A stretch of 35,351 nucleotides of DNA from DATJGF01 sp035495315 (GTDB taxonomy: Bacteria > Verrucomicrobiota > Verrucomicrobiia > Limisphaerales > UBA8199), in contig DATJGF010000161.1 in the NCBI GenBank assembly GCA_035495315.1, positions 1 through 35,351 of the forward strand, read 5' to 3'. Below the pieces are notes generated by a model, which was not told the origin of the DNA, ran no database searches, and worked only from the letters and a program-made list of their open reading frames with translations. Positions 7,428-15,916 of this stretch are shown one piece after another; positions within the stretch are counted from its first letter, which is position 1, and every line of letters begins with the position of its first letter. The position numbers were made by a program, and so were the translations under genes.

Positions 7428-8108
7428 TCAGCAGGCTTCGGGCACGCCGGCGAGGTTGGTTTCAATGATGCCGCGTGCGACCGCGTGTCGCACCAGGCCA
7501 GCCGTATCATGAATGTTGAGCTTGTTCATGACTTGTTGGCGATGTTTCTCGACGGTCTTGACGCTCAATCCCAATTCGGCGGCGATCTGTTTGTTAGCGA
7601 ACCCCTCCGCGATGAGTTGGAGCACTTCGGCCTCGCGCAAAGTCAATTCAACCTCTGGTTGAGCGGCATTCTCCCCGGAAAGAGACCGGCAGGTCTCTTC
7701 GCGGAGTTGCTGAGCGATTGCGGGGCTGAAGTAAGCATTCCCTTTCCTCACCTCGCGAATGGCTTTGACGAGATCGGAAGCGGCGGTTTGCTTGATGAGG
7801 TAAGCCGCCGCCCCGGCGGCGATGGCCTGACGGATGTGGTCAATCCCGTTGTAGGTAGAGAGGACGAGGATCTTTGCGGACGGGGTACCTTTGAGGATTT
7901 GGCGTGTTGCTTCCCAGCCGTTCAACAGCGGCATCGCCAAATCCATAATGACGACCTCGGGGTGGAGCTGAGCCGCGAGTGTAACCGCTTCACGGCCAGT
8001 TTGGGCTTCGGCAACGACAGTGATGTCGCTTTCCGCGGTGAGCAAGGCCTTGAGGCCCTGACGAACGATGTTATGATCGTCGGCGAGCAAAACGGTGATG
8101 TTTGACAT
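7428..8108 (-). CDS. NarL/FixJ-family response regulator
   Basis: The 226-residue protein has an N-terminal receiver domain (about 1-120) with acidic residues D10 and D11, phospho-acceptor D56 (VIMDLAMP), Ser/Thr in LVLSTY and K106. A C-terminal LuxR-type helix-turn-helix follows (about 155-215), with LTLREAEVLQLIAEG and SVKTVEKHRQQVMNKL. It should be a phosphorylation-controlled transcription factor. No histidine kinase is beside it. It is divergent from a single-domain response regulator, sharing the 177-base region 8109-8285. Confidence 0.96.
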   Translation of the reverse strand: MSNITVLLADDHNIVRQGLKALLTAESDITVVAEAQTGREAVTLAAQLHPEVVIMDLAMPLLNGWEATRQILKGTPSAKILVLSTYNGIDHIRQAIAAGAAAYLIKQTAASDLVKAIREVRKGNAYFSPAIAQQLREETCRSLSGENAAQPEVELTLREAEVLQLIAEGFANKQIAAELGLSVKTVEKHRQQVMNKLNIHDTAGLVRHAVARGIIETNLAGVPEAC

Positions 8109-8285
8109 AAATGCTGTCGGTGAGTATCGGCTGATTTGCTGTTAAAGAAAATAAGGTATAACCCGCCTAAGTTAAGCGCTATTTTTGCGAGCGCATGGGG
8201 TGTTTACCCCAAAACGCTATCCTCTGCTTGCCTTCGGTTGTAAACGCGTTATTGTCGGCCATATTCCACTGGCACGAGGTGAGCC

Positions 8286-8768
8286 ATGCTACAAAATCAG
8301 ATCATTTTACTGGCTGAAGATGACCCCAACGACGTCCTACTGATCCAAAGAGCCTTTCAGAAAGCCGGCTTTCAAAACTCACTGAAAGTCGTCCGCGACG
8401 GCGAACAAGCCATCGAGTACTTAAGTGGCGTCGGCAATTATGAGGATCGCAAGCGTTATCCGCTACCCTTCTTGCTTCTGCTGGATCTTAAGATGCCCGG
8501 TACGGATGGCTTTGAAGTCCTGCAATGGGTTCGCGCCGATCGCGAGTTGAAACGCCTGCTGGTCATCGTTCTCACTTCCTCCAATCTGCAGTCTGACGTC
8601 GACCGGGCTTACGAGCTAGGCGCCAATTCTTACCTGGTCAAGCCTGTCGAGTTTGACGAGATGGTCAACATGATAAGGCGCTTCGAGGCCTACTGGTCCG
8701 AGATAAACCGGACGCCAACTCCCCCGACGCAGGGACAAGCCTTGCAGGCGCAAACCAACCTGACTTAA
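8286..8768 (+). CDS. Single-domain response regulator (Rcp1-like)
   Basis: The 160-residue protein is a lone receiver domain with no output domain. It has acidic pocket residues E11, D12 and D13, phospho-acceptor D67 (LLLLDLKMPGTDG), T97 and K119 (YLVKP). The pattern DxxNDVLLIQRAF and GVGNYEDRKRYPLP are typical of Rcp1/CheY-like regulators that serve phytochrome-type or hybrid kinases. A good Shine-Dalgarno (GAGGTGA, 8276-8282) precedes the ATG. It is followed after 39 bases by a related regulator, so the pair is probably co-transcribed. Confidence 0.94.
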   Translation: MLQNQIILLAEDDPNDVLLIQRAFQKAGFQNSLKVVRDGEQAIEYLSGVGNYEDRKRYPLPFLLLLDLKMPGTDGFEVLQWVRADRELKRLLVIVLTSSNLQSDVDRAYELGANSYLVKPVEFDEMVNMIRRFEAYWSEINRTPTPPTQGQALQAQTNLT

Positions 8769-8807
8769 GTACCGCACGTTACTAACCAACTTGCTTGGAC
8801 CGATACC

Positions 8808-9353
8808 ATGCAACCCGCGAGAAACCCAAAGTCCAAAGCTGCACGCCCCGCTCGTTCTTCACGCCCGGCAGGCCCAACACGCCCAATACCCACTGCATGG
8901 ATTCCCTTACTGCACGTTGAAGATGATCTCAACGATCGCGACCTGCTCCAAGCGGCCGTAAGCGAAGCTGGGGTCCCTTTCCGGGTCTTCAGCGCCATCG
9001 ATGCGGAGATGGCAATGGGATATCTCAGCGGCGCGGGGATCTATTCGGATCGTAGCCGCTATCCGGTGCCGTCGCTGATTCTTTTGGACCTCAAAATGCG
9101 CCGCGTAAATGGCATAGAATTCCTCAAATGGATGCGAGCGCAGCCCGACCTGGCACATTGCCCCGTCATCGTGCTTTCAGGATCCGCTTTAGAAGAGGAC
9201 GTGCGGCAGGTTTACGCTTGTGGGGCCGATGCCTTCATTGTTAAGCCGCTCGGTTTTTACGCCCTCGTCGAGTTGGTGAACAACCTCAATTTCAGCTGGT
9301 TTGTCGCGCCACAAAATGGTCCGACAGAAACTAACCGGTTGTTCCCAGTGTAG
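8808..9353 (+). CDS. Single-domain response regulator with basic N-terminal extension
   Basis: The 181-residue protein carries about 30 extra N-terminal residues rich in Pro, Arg and Ala, then an Rcp1-like receiver domain. Visible features are acidic pocket E38, D39, D40, phospho-acceptor D94 (ILLDLKM), Ser in VIVLSGS and K146 (FIVKPLG). After DLKM the usual Pro is replaced by Arg (DLKMRRVNG). It resembles the preceding gene (GIYSDRSRYPVPSL against GNYEDRKRYPLPFL) and likely arose by duplication. The partner kinase is unknown. Confidence 0.9.
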   Translation: MQPARNPKSKAARPARSSRPAGPTRPIPTAWIPLLHVEDDLNDRDLLQAAVSEAGVPFRVFSAIDAEMAMGYLSGAGIYSDRSRYPVPSLILLDLKMRRVNGIEFLKWMRAQPDLAHCPVIVLSGSALEEDVRQVYACGADAFIVKPLGFYALVELVNNLNFSWFVAPQNGPTETNRLFPV

Positions 9354-9407
9354 CTTGGTCTCCCGAACTTCCCCGCACGAGAGGCGAACTGGTATATCGC
9401 TGCCGTG

Positions 9408-12400
9408 TCAGCGTTTCACCGCCGGTTGCATTGATTTTAAAACAAACGGTTCGAACAGACCGTAAGCCACCGTGCTGTAGTCCTTCCCCGGAGGAGGCCC
9501 CTCCTCAGGCGCTCGATGAAAGCTGCCCGGCCAAGCAGTCCCCAACGGTGGATTCCCATGATGTGGTCCCAGCGTATTCTTCAACGTCCCAATGACGATA
9601 ACATCGATGGTATTGACGCCGCTCTTAAGTCGATCCGTAACGTCGCATTGATACGGTGGTGCGTCGATAAACCCCACTGACTGACCATTCACGCGCACTT
9701 TGGCGACGCTGCCGCGCCAGCGTGTTAACCCGACGAAAAACTGGGAAGCTGATTTTTTCACATCGAATTCTTCGCGATAACGCACTGCTCCCGAGTAAAA
9801 GGGCTGGCCCTGTGAATCCCAGCCCTTTTCTCCGCCAGCCAGATGCAGAGCGTGGTCCTGGACTATCGCGAACCCCTTGGCGACAGGCTCCAATGCAAAA
9901 TCTCCCAGCACATAGGCCGGTTCTAGTTCGTCGAACATTGTAAAGGGAGCCGCTTTGATCGTGAGTACGTTCTCACCCGAACACGCCGCCGCCGAAAGCG
10001 ACAGGCGGCCAAATGCTTTGTCCAGCCACCACTCATTTGGCCGGACGTGAACAGGCCTGTCGTTACAGGTGATTTGGTAAAGATCCGGTCGTTCGATAAC
10101 GAATTCGAGATTCTTGGGCACCTCACCTTTGATCACAAATCGGTAACTGGCTTCAAACCCGCTGGTCGCCGGGAATTTTCGCGAAATGAACTCGTCTTTA
10201 AATTGGACGGCGCTATCCCACGGATCGCGCTGGAGGCCATTGGCTTTCCAGGCGAACTGGTTGGCCTGATACGCATAGATATTGGTCCTGCTTTCGCCAC
10301 CAGCCGTAATATCCACATAATCGAGGGTGAGCACATTCGGCCCCAGTCGGTCGATTTTGACCTGACCGCGTGGTTCGATGGTTTGCACGATCGACTCACG
10401 ACCAGTTGAAGGGGCCGGTCGTTGACTCAAGAACAACAACAAGCTGCCGCAGGGAGGCACATCGAACCGCGAGGAAATCCCCGCAGCACCCGACGTAAAT
10501 GAGAACGGTTTAGCCTCACCGGAATAGGGATCCCACTTTTCGACAGCCTTCAGGCTGGAAAACAAAGTGCCGCGAGCTGGGTGTTCGGCACTCGTGTTCA
10601 CAAGGAACAACAGTTGGCCGTCAGCAAGCTGGCGCCGGTGATGGAATAGGATTCCCTGGTCGTCAGCTTCACGCTGCAGGCAAAAACCATCCGGCGCCGT
10701 TTGGTCGCACAAACTGGCGACAACGTTCTGAATCCAATCGACGACATTGGTTACGCCGGGTTTGTCAGGTGGGCTCTGAGTCGTTGATACCAATGAGCCA
10801 TCGGTGCGGACGGGACCGCCTGCGGGACGAATTACGGTCACACTTTCGAGCATTTGTTTGGTGGTGCGATTCAGGTTTTCAGTCAACGGCGGCAATATGA
10901 CCTGAGAATAGGATCGATTTCCGATTTTGAGTTCATTCCCGGTAACGCTGCCGTGTCGGGCAATGACATCTTCACAACCGAGGTCATATTCAACTTGGGC
11001 GGCCTCAAGCGCCATCAACAGCTTGAAAAATGCGTCTCCCAACGCCAGGAGGTTTTTGTCCTCGCCCTGGTACATCCAGGCGGTGGTCGTTGGCTCCAAG
11101 ACCAGAAGGCGGTTTATTTGTTGTCCTTGAGAGAGCGCGGCAGAAAGGCGGGCAAAATAGCTTGCCGAAACGTGATAAGCCTCCCACCACGGCTCGTGAT
11201 AGGAGAAGGATTGCGGATGGTCGCGTTTGCGCGCGCCACGGATGGTCACATATGATAGATGCTGGTTGATGGTGTTGACGCCCAGCACCTCGAGCCAATC
11301 CCCAATGCGTTTCATGTCCTCGAACCGCAAGTCCCAGCCGCCGGCGCCGTAAGTTTCGCAGAGTGTCCGCTTATTGCCGAGCTGATTGGCAACACTGGAG
11401 AGTTCCTTGACCATGCGCACATTCCCGAATTGAGCGTGGGTGTGCTCAGAGTACTGATTCATGAGGCAGTCAATGGCGGGACGCTGATGCCACGCGTACA
11501 TAGCCATATTATCAGGCACGCCAATGCAGTTGGGCCATTCATGGTCCCAGTAATGGCCGGTCCATTCAAGGTGGTTGCTCTGGCAATAGTCGTGATAGGG
11601 CTTGGACCAATGTTCGATGAATTGCTCGTTCAGAACTTGAAAGTAATTGTGCCTAACCTTCCGCCAGTCACCGATCGGTTGTCGCAGGCTGGGTAAGCAA
11701 TCGAGCAGGTCATAGCCCCAACGTTTGCGAAACTCTGGCGCAAGGATTTCACTCCACGGGAATTGGCCCGCCGGGCGGATGTTTGGCTCATCAGTAAACA
11801 CACCGGGAATCCGCTTGCCAAATTCTGCGCCGAGCGCGCGGCGATACGGCTCGAGGGTTAACTCCAGAAACTTTTCAGTCACCCCGGGCGAAAGGAGATT
11901 GACGTAGCAACGGTTCGCGTGCCAGGGCGAGTTTTCAGCACGAACCTCAGATGCAACGAGGTATCGTCCGTCAGGGAGGCTGCCACTGCGCCGGAGTTCC
12001 GGCGTGAGGTTTTCGCAGGACTCATTATTGACGCGGTAAACTCCAATGATTTGCGGCGTCAGCTTTGGTCCGGTTGTGATTTCACGAAGGTCCAGACCGC
12101 GCCCTCGCGACTCCGGCATGGTTTCCGGGACCCAGCCGCCGGCAAATCCCGAAGGATAAGAGTTCTCGTCATATATCCAAACGGTCATCTCGAGTTTCTT
12201 GGCTTCTCGCAAGGTGACTTGCCAAAGATGAAACCAATCCTGGGACAGGTAGGGCGTCATCAAGCCCGGCCGGGGATGGACCCAGACTTGTTTGACTTCC
12301 TGGCTCGCCAGGTCATGCAAGGTCGACCGAATCTCCTCTTCGGTTAGCAGGTCATTCCAGACCCAGAGTGGTCCCGTGCTGTATTCCGCAGGCGGATGCT

Positions 12401-12524
12401 TGAAGAGATGCCTCACCCGCGAAGAACTGGCTTCATCCGCCAGGCCCGCGGCTCCCAACATGGAAATGCAAACCACGAAGAGGGAAAAGATTTTCAGGGC
12501 GGCAGAGGGGCGAGTTGCCTTCAT
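9408..12524 (-). CDS. Secreted glycoside hydrolase, GH106-like (alpha-L-rhamnosidase type)
   Basis: The 1038-residue protein starts at ATG 12524 and has a signal peptide ending near residue 30 (SMLGAAGLADEA). The N-terminal catalytic region shows GPLWVWND, YDENSYPSG (about 118-126) and TDEPN (244-248), typical of the GH106-like group. The C-terminal 170 residues form a GH2-like beta-sandwich (RWRGSVAKVRVNGQSVG, then DVTDRLKSGVN), probably sugar-binding. Known GH106 enzymes remove rhamnose from pectin or glycosides; substrate preference here is inferred. A candidate promoter lies at 12544-12572. No transporter or regulator is adjacent. Confidence 0.85.
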   Translation of the reverse strand: MKATRPSAALKIFSLFVVCISMLGAAGLADEASSSRVRHLFKHPPAEYSTGPLWVWNDLLTEEEIRSTLHDLASQEVKQVWVHPRPGLMTPYLSQDWFHLWQVTLREAKKLEMTVWIYDENSYPSGFAGGWVPETMPESRGRGLDLREITTGPKLTPQIIGVYRVNNESCENLTPELRRSGSLPDGRYLVASEVRAENSPWHANRCYVNLLSPGVTEKFLELTLEPYRRALGAEFGKRIPGVFTDEPNIRPAGQFPWSEILAPEFRKRWGYDLLDCLPSLRQPIGDWRKVRHNYFQVLNEQFIEHWSKPYHDYCQSNHLEWTGHYWDHEWPNCIGVPDNMAMYAWHQRPAIDCLMNQYSEHTHAQFGNVRMVKELSSVANQLGNKRTLCETYGAGGWDLRFEDMKRIGDWLEVLGVNTINQHLSYVTIRGARKRDHPQSFSYHEPWWEAYHVSASYFARLSAALSQGQQINRLLVLEPTTTAWMYQGEDKNLLALGDAFFKLLMALEAAQVEYDLGCEDVIARHGSVTGNELKIGNRSYSQVILPPLTENLNRTTKQMLESVTVIRPAGGPVRTDGSLVSTTQSPPDKPGVTNVVDWIQNVVASLCDQTAPDGFCLQREADDQGILFHHRRQLADGQLLFLVNTSAEHPARGTLFSSLKAVEKWDPYSGEAKPFSFTSGAAGISSRFDVPPCGSLLLFLSQRPAPSTGRESIVQTIEPRGQVKIDRLGPNVLTLDYVDITAGGESRTNIYAYQANQFAWKANGLQRDPWDSAVQFKDEFISRKFPATSGFEASYRFVIKGEVPKNLEFVIERPDLYQITCNDRPVHVRPNEWWLDKAFGRLSLSAAACSGENVLTIKAAPFTMFDELEPAYVLGDFALEPVAKGFAIVQDHALHLAGGEKGWDSQGQPFYSGAVRYREEFDVKKSASQFFVGLTRWRGSVAKVRVNGQSVGFIDAPPYQCDVTDRLKSGVNTIDVIVIGTLKNTLGPHHGNPPLGTAWPGSFHRAPEEGPPPGKDYSTVAYGLFEPFVLKSMQPAVKR

Positions 12525-12543
12525 AGCTCAAATACTTAAAGCG

Positions 12544-12572
12544 TGGATAGCGGAACCTAGCATTTGAGTCAA
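12544..12572 (-). promoter_or_regulatory. Candidate promoter of the GH106-like gene
   Basis: On the complement, TTGACT (12567-12572) and TATCCA (12544-12549) are separated by 17 bases, giving a start near 12537, about 13 bases from the ATG. The -35 is good and the -10 poor. This is an inspection call. Confidence 0.35.
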
Positions 12573-12638
12573 GTAATGTAGCACGCGAGCACGCGAGTGC
12601 GGTTGACCTTCATTGGCGTTCGTGCGAACGTCGCGACA

Positions 12639-13280
12639 ATGAAGAGGGTCGCCTGTTTTGTTGCTTTTTTGATCATCGGCGCAACTGGATGCCGCAATGT
12701 GGTTTACTCGACTTACGAAAGCTTCGGCATCTATAAACGTGATTTGCTCAAAAAACGAGTTGTCGCCGCCCGCGATGAACAAAAAGAAGCCCAGCAGGAA
12801 TTCAAGGATGCCCTCACTCACCTGAAAGAGATCACCGGATTTGAGGGCGGAGAATTAGAAAAGCGTTATCGCGTGTTACAATCCGATTACGACGCGGCAG
12901 CGGCCCGAGTCGCCGCAGTTCACAAGCGGGTCAAGGAAGTCGAGACCGTGGCCGGGGATCTCTTCACTGAATGGGAGAAAGAAAACCGCCAGATTGAGAC
13001 CACTTCGTTGCGCCAAACCAGTCAAGCGCAGCTTACCGAAACGAGACAGCGTTACGAAGAAATGGCCACGGTTTTAAAACGATCTGAGCGCAGCATGGAC
13101 CCGGTGCTGCACAAGCTGCATGACTACGTATTGGTGCTGAAGCATAGTCTCAATGCCCAGGCGATCGCCAGTTTGGGAGGAGAATCTGCAAGAATTCAGT
13201 CAGAAGTTGCCAAACTGATCGAAGAGATGAACGCCTCGATTGCCACGGCCGACGAGTTCGTCCGCCAAATGCAGAAGTAA
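12639..13280 (+). CDS. DUF2959 family lipoprotein
   Basis: I chose ATG 12639 because it opens a lipoprotein signal: basic start, hydrophobic core, and lipobox ATGC with Cys at about residue 18. The 213-residue product then carries the DUF2959 opening (YESFGIYKRDLLKKRVVAARDEQKEAQ, split here as YESFGIYKRDLL and AARDEQKEAQQEF). It is largely alpha-helical with heptad-like charge patterns, suggesting coiled coil, and ends in EEMNASIATADEFVRQMQK. The function of the family is unknown. It is divergent from the GH106-like gene. A short inverted repeat (CGTTCG/CGAACG, 12617-12630) lies between start and promoter region. Confidence 0.87.
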   Translation: MKRVACFVAFLIIGATGCRNVVYSTYESFGIYKRDLLKKRVVAARDEQKEAQQEFKDALTHLKEITGFEGGELEKRYRVLQSDYDAAAARVAAVHKRVKEVETVAGDLFTEWEKENRQIETTSLRQTSQAQLTETRQRYEEMATVLKRSERSMDPVLHKLHDYVLVLKHSLNAQAIASLGGESARIQSEVAKLIEEMNASIATADEFVRQMQK

Positions 13281-13436
13281 AGAGTCCCGTTCCGGGTTCA
13301 ACGCGCAATTGGTCGATGGTCCACCCGGTTTTGGAGTGCACCAGTCCACACAGGCGCTTTTCGAAAGCACCAAAATGGCCACACGGAGTCTGCGAGTGAA
13401 TGCCAGCGTGGCTTTCAGGCGTTTTCGGTTCCCGAA

Positions 13437-14723
13437 TCAACTTGCAACGAGGCGATGTCTGCTGATGTAGTCCGGATCAATATCCACCCCCAGACCAGGA
13501 CCGGTCGGAACCGTAATCTTCCCCTCGACGACCTTGAGAGGTGAGGTCTTGCATTCAAATTGCACATTGGTTCCAAGCCCCTTGAATTCGTGGTGAGGCA
13601 TAGCATTTGGTAAAGCCGATACAAAGTGCATCATGTAAAGCAAGCCCAGCCCGCCGCCCGACATGTGCGGCGTGCAACTCTTGCCAAACGCGGCGGCCAT
13701 GCGCGCCACTTTCATGGAGCGAACCACGCCACCGAAATAGTAGTTATCCGGCTGCACGATCTGGATGGCGTCATTCGCGATCAGCCAACGGAAGCCGTAC
13801 AAACTGTATTCCTGCTCGCCAAGGGCGATCGGAAGCGAGAGTGCTTCGGCCACCTGTTTGGTCTCCTCCCGCCAATCGAACATGACAGGCTCTTCGAAGA
13901 AACCATAGCGGTATTCCGTTAGCAATTTACCCACGCGGATGGCTTCTGGGACTGAATAGAACCCATTCGCGTCAGCATACAACGCCATTTTATCACCGAA
14001 AGTTTCCCGGATCAGCGGGATGATCGTCTCGGTACGTCCCTTGGGTCCAACCGCATTGATATCAGTCGTCATGAACATGAGACCGCCAATCTTAATTTTC
14101 AGCGCGCGGGCGTTGTACTCGGCAACGTCATGCTTGATGAGCTCCAGAGATTCCTTCACCGATTTCTCGCGATATTCAGTCGCCTGGTAGACCGCGACTT
14201 CCGCATGATGGATTTCCCCAATCAACTGACCGATTGGTCTTTTGGCAATGCGTCCCAGCAAATCGAGAATGGCGAATTCGATAGTGGCCAGTGGAGTGCC
14301 GATCGAAATTCCATTGAACCTGAAGTTAAAGCCAAAGATAAAAACCTTTTCCAGGAGCAGGTCCAAATCCCGCGCATCTTTGCCGACAAAAAACGGCTGC
14401 AGTTTGTAAAGGAAAATCGGATACAGTGCCTTCAGTTCGCTGTGCCCGACCGACATGCCCTCCGCGCCGTCACGAGAACGCACCCGGCAAAGAAAATTAT
14501 CTTTGTATCGCAATAATTCGAGCGTCTCGATCACGACCGGTGAGGGAAACAACTCGCGCTTCAGCACCGGTTGACCGAGAATTTCATCCAGTTTTGCATA
14601 CCGCGGATTTTGACTGGGCTCAGTGAGACGCGATGTGTCTGCGCCGCTAACAGACAGTGGCAAACTCGCTCCCATTCCCCCGAGAAGGTTCGACTTAAGG
14701 AAGCGACGTCGATTCGTTTTCAT
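13437..14723 (-). CDS. Mandelate racemase/muconate lactonizing enzyme family protein, Tat signal
   Basis: The ATG at 14723 gives 428 residues; a longer TTG reading adds four. A Tat motif RRRFLKS follows the start. Enolase-superfamily catalytic residues are present. Numbered from the TTG reading minus four, they are the KxK pair in ALKIKIGG (about 209 and 211), metal ligands D251 (YADANG), E277 (FFEEPV) and E303 (ALGEQE), and the general-base His in TPHMSGGG (about 353). Such enzymes are often sugar-acid dehydratases, but racemases and cycloisomerases share these motifs. The neighbour is a divergent DapA-family lyase, which fits a dehydratase followed by aldolase. The substrate is inferred only. 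Confidence 0.92.
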   Translation of the reverse strand: MKTNRRRFLKSNLLGGMGASLPLSVSGADTSRLTEPSQNPRYAKLDEILGQPVLKRELFPSPVVIETLELLRYKDNFLCRVRSRDGAEGMSVGHSELKALYPIFLYKLQPFFVGKDARDLDLLLEKVFIFGFNFRFNGISIGTPLATIEFAILDLLGRIAKRPIGQLIGEIHHAEVAVYQATEYREKSVKESLELIKHDVAEYNARALKIKIGGLMFMTTDINAVGPKGRTETIIPLIRETFGDKMALYADANGFYSVPEAIRVGKLLTEYRYGFFEEPVMFDWREETKQVAEALSLPIALGEQEYSLYGFRWLIANDAIQIVQPDNYYFGGVVRSMKVARMAAAFGKSCTPHMSGGGLGLLYMMHFVSALPNAMPHHEFKGLGTNVQFECKTSPLKVVEGKITVPTGPGLGVDIDPDYISRHRLVAS

Positions 14724-14862
14724 GCAGGATTTCAATCACAGCACGAGGGGCGATTGGTTTCAAGCACGCACTCGTGACTGCCACAGGCTGATCAAGTAAA
14801 ATCAACTTGCATTTCCGCTCGACCAGGGTCACTTCAAGGCACACGATGCGCAGCGTAGTATT

Positions 14863-15912
14863 ATGAAAGGCCCTGGAACCACAGCACGAGCTCGGCTTCT
14901 GAAGCGCCTTTTCCCCCATGGTGTCCCTCGACTGTGGTGTCCACCTTTGACCCACTACGATCGAAATGGCGAAATTGACGCCGTCCGTGCCGCGGCGCAT
15001 TGGCGATCCTTATCGCCGTATGTAGGCGGAGTTTTGGTCCCTGGCTCAACTGGTGACGGCTGGGAAATAACCAAGGACGAGAGGAGACAACTCTTGAGGA
15101 TTGGGATCAAACTCGCCAGCAAGCTAAATTTCCAAATTCTCATTGGCACACTCCATCCAGATGCCGATGAGACGTTGGCTTTAATTCAGGACGATATGGC
15201 CTGGCTCAAGGCCGAATTTGGCCAGGGCGATGCGATCGACGTACTGCAGAAAGCGAACGTTTGCGGATTCACCGTTTGCGGCCCACGCGGCAAGGAACTA
15301 ACACAGGAACAAATAGGCCGAGCCTTGAACTCGGTTCTGGAGTTGGGTCTCCCAACCGCCGTTTACCAACTGCCCCAAGTTACCCAGAACGAACTCAGTC
15401 CTGAACTTGCGGCTGATTTGGCGCAACAAAACGAGAATTTTATCTTCTTCAAAGATAGCAGCGGTTCCGACAAGGTGGCGCTTTCCGGCAAGAATCTCGA
15501 GGGGGTTTTCACCGCTCGCGGCGCAGAAGGAGATTACGCTCGCTGGTTAAAGATCAATAGCGGCCCGTATGAGGGTTTTCTATTGGCGTCAGCAAACTGT
15601 TTTGCACGGGAGTTGCAAGAAGTGATTGCGCATATCTCGGCCGGGCGACTGGATGCCGGGCGCCAGTTGTCTAACCGCTTAACCGCGGCGATCGGCGATA
15701 CTATGAAGTTGGCCAGCGGGTTGCCCGACGGAAATGCTTTTGCCAACGCCAACAAAGCAATCGATCATTTCCTTGCTCACGGTCCCAAAGCTGCCGGTGT
15801 CGCGCCGCCTCGACTGCATGCGGGGACTGCGCTACCGCTGGATTTCCTGCGTTCGACCGAAGCAATCCTGCGGCGTGAAAAATTACTGCTCGCGACAGGT
15901 TATCTAGAGTAA
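14863..15912 (+). CDS. Dihydrodipicolinate synthase (DapA/NAL) family lyase
   Basis: The 349-residue protein starts at ATG 14863. It is a TIM barrel with the carboxylate-binding GSTGDG (61-66), catalytic Tyr in TAVYQLPQ (Y168) and Schiff-base Lys in FIFFKDSSGSDK (K197). It is longer than typical DapA (about 290 residues), with extra residues at both ends. Because it sits beside an enolase-superfamily gene and sugar isomerases, it is more likely a keto-deoxy-sugar-acid aldolase or dehydratase than lysine DapA. This is inference. No Shine-Dalgarno is visible. Its stop is 4 bases from the convergent isomerase stop. Confidence 0.9.
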   Translation: MKGPGTTARARLLKRLFPHGVPRLWCPPLTHYDRNGEIDAVRAAAHWRSLSPYVGGVLVPGSTGDGWEITKDERRQLLRIGIKLASKLNFQILIGTLHPDADETLALIQDDMAWLKAEFGQGDAIDVLQKANVCGFTVCGPRGKELTQEQIGRALNSVLELGLPTAVYQLPQVTQNELSPELAADLAQQNENFIFFKDSSGSDKVALSGKNLEGVFTARGAEGDYARWLKINSGPYEGFLLASANCFARELQEVIAHISAGRLDAGRQLSNRLTAAIGDTMKLASGLPDGNAFANANKAIDHFLAHGPKAAGVAPPRLHAGTALPLDFLRSTEAILRREKLLLATGYLE

Positions 15913-15916
15913 CTCC

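Noticed and set aside
8176..8210. Two small hairpins (GCGCT/AGCGC and GGGGT/ACCCC) between divergent regulators
   Set aside because: Stems are only 5 pairs and no T-run follows, so neither terminator nor riboswitch can be supported.
12617..12630. CGTTCG/CGAACG inverted repeat upstream of the DUF2959 gene
   Set aside because: Only six bases per arm; could be an operator but is within chance expectation, so it is noted only in the gene entry.
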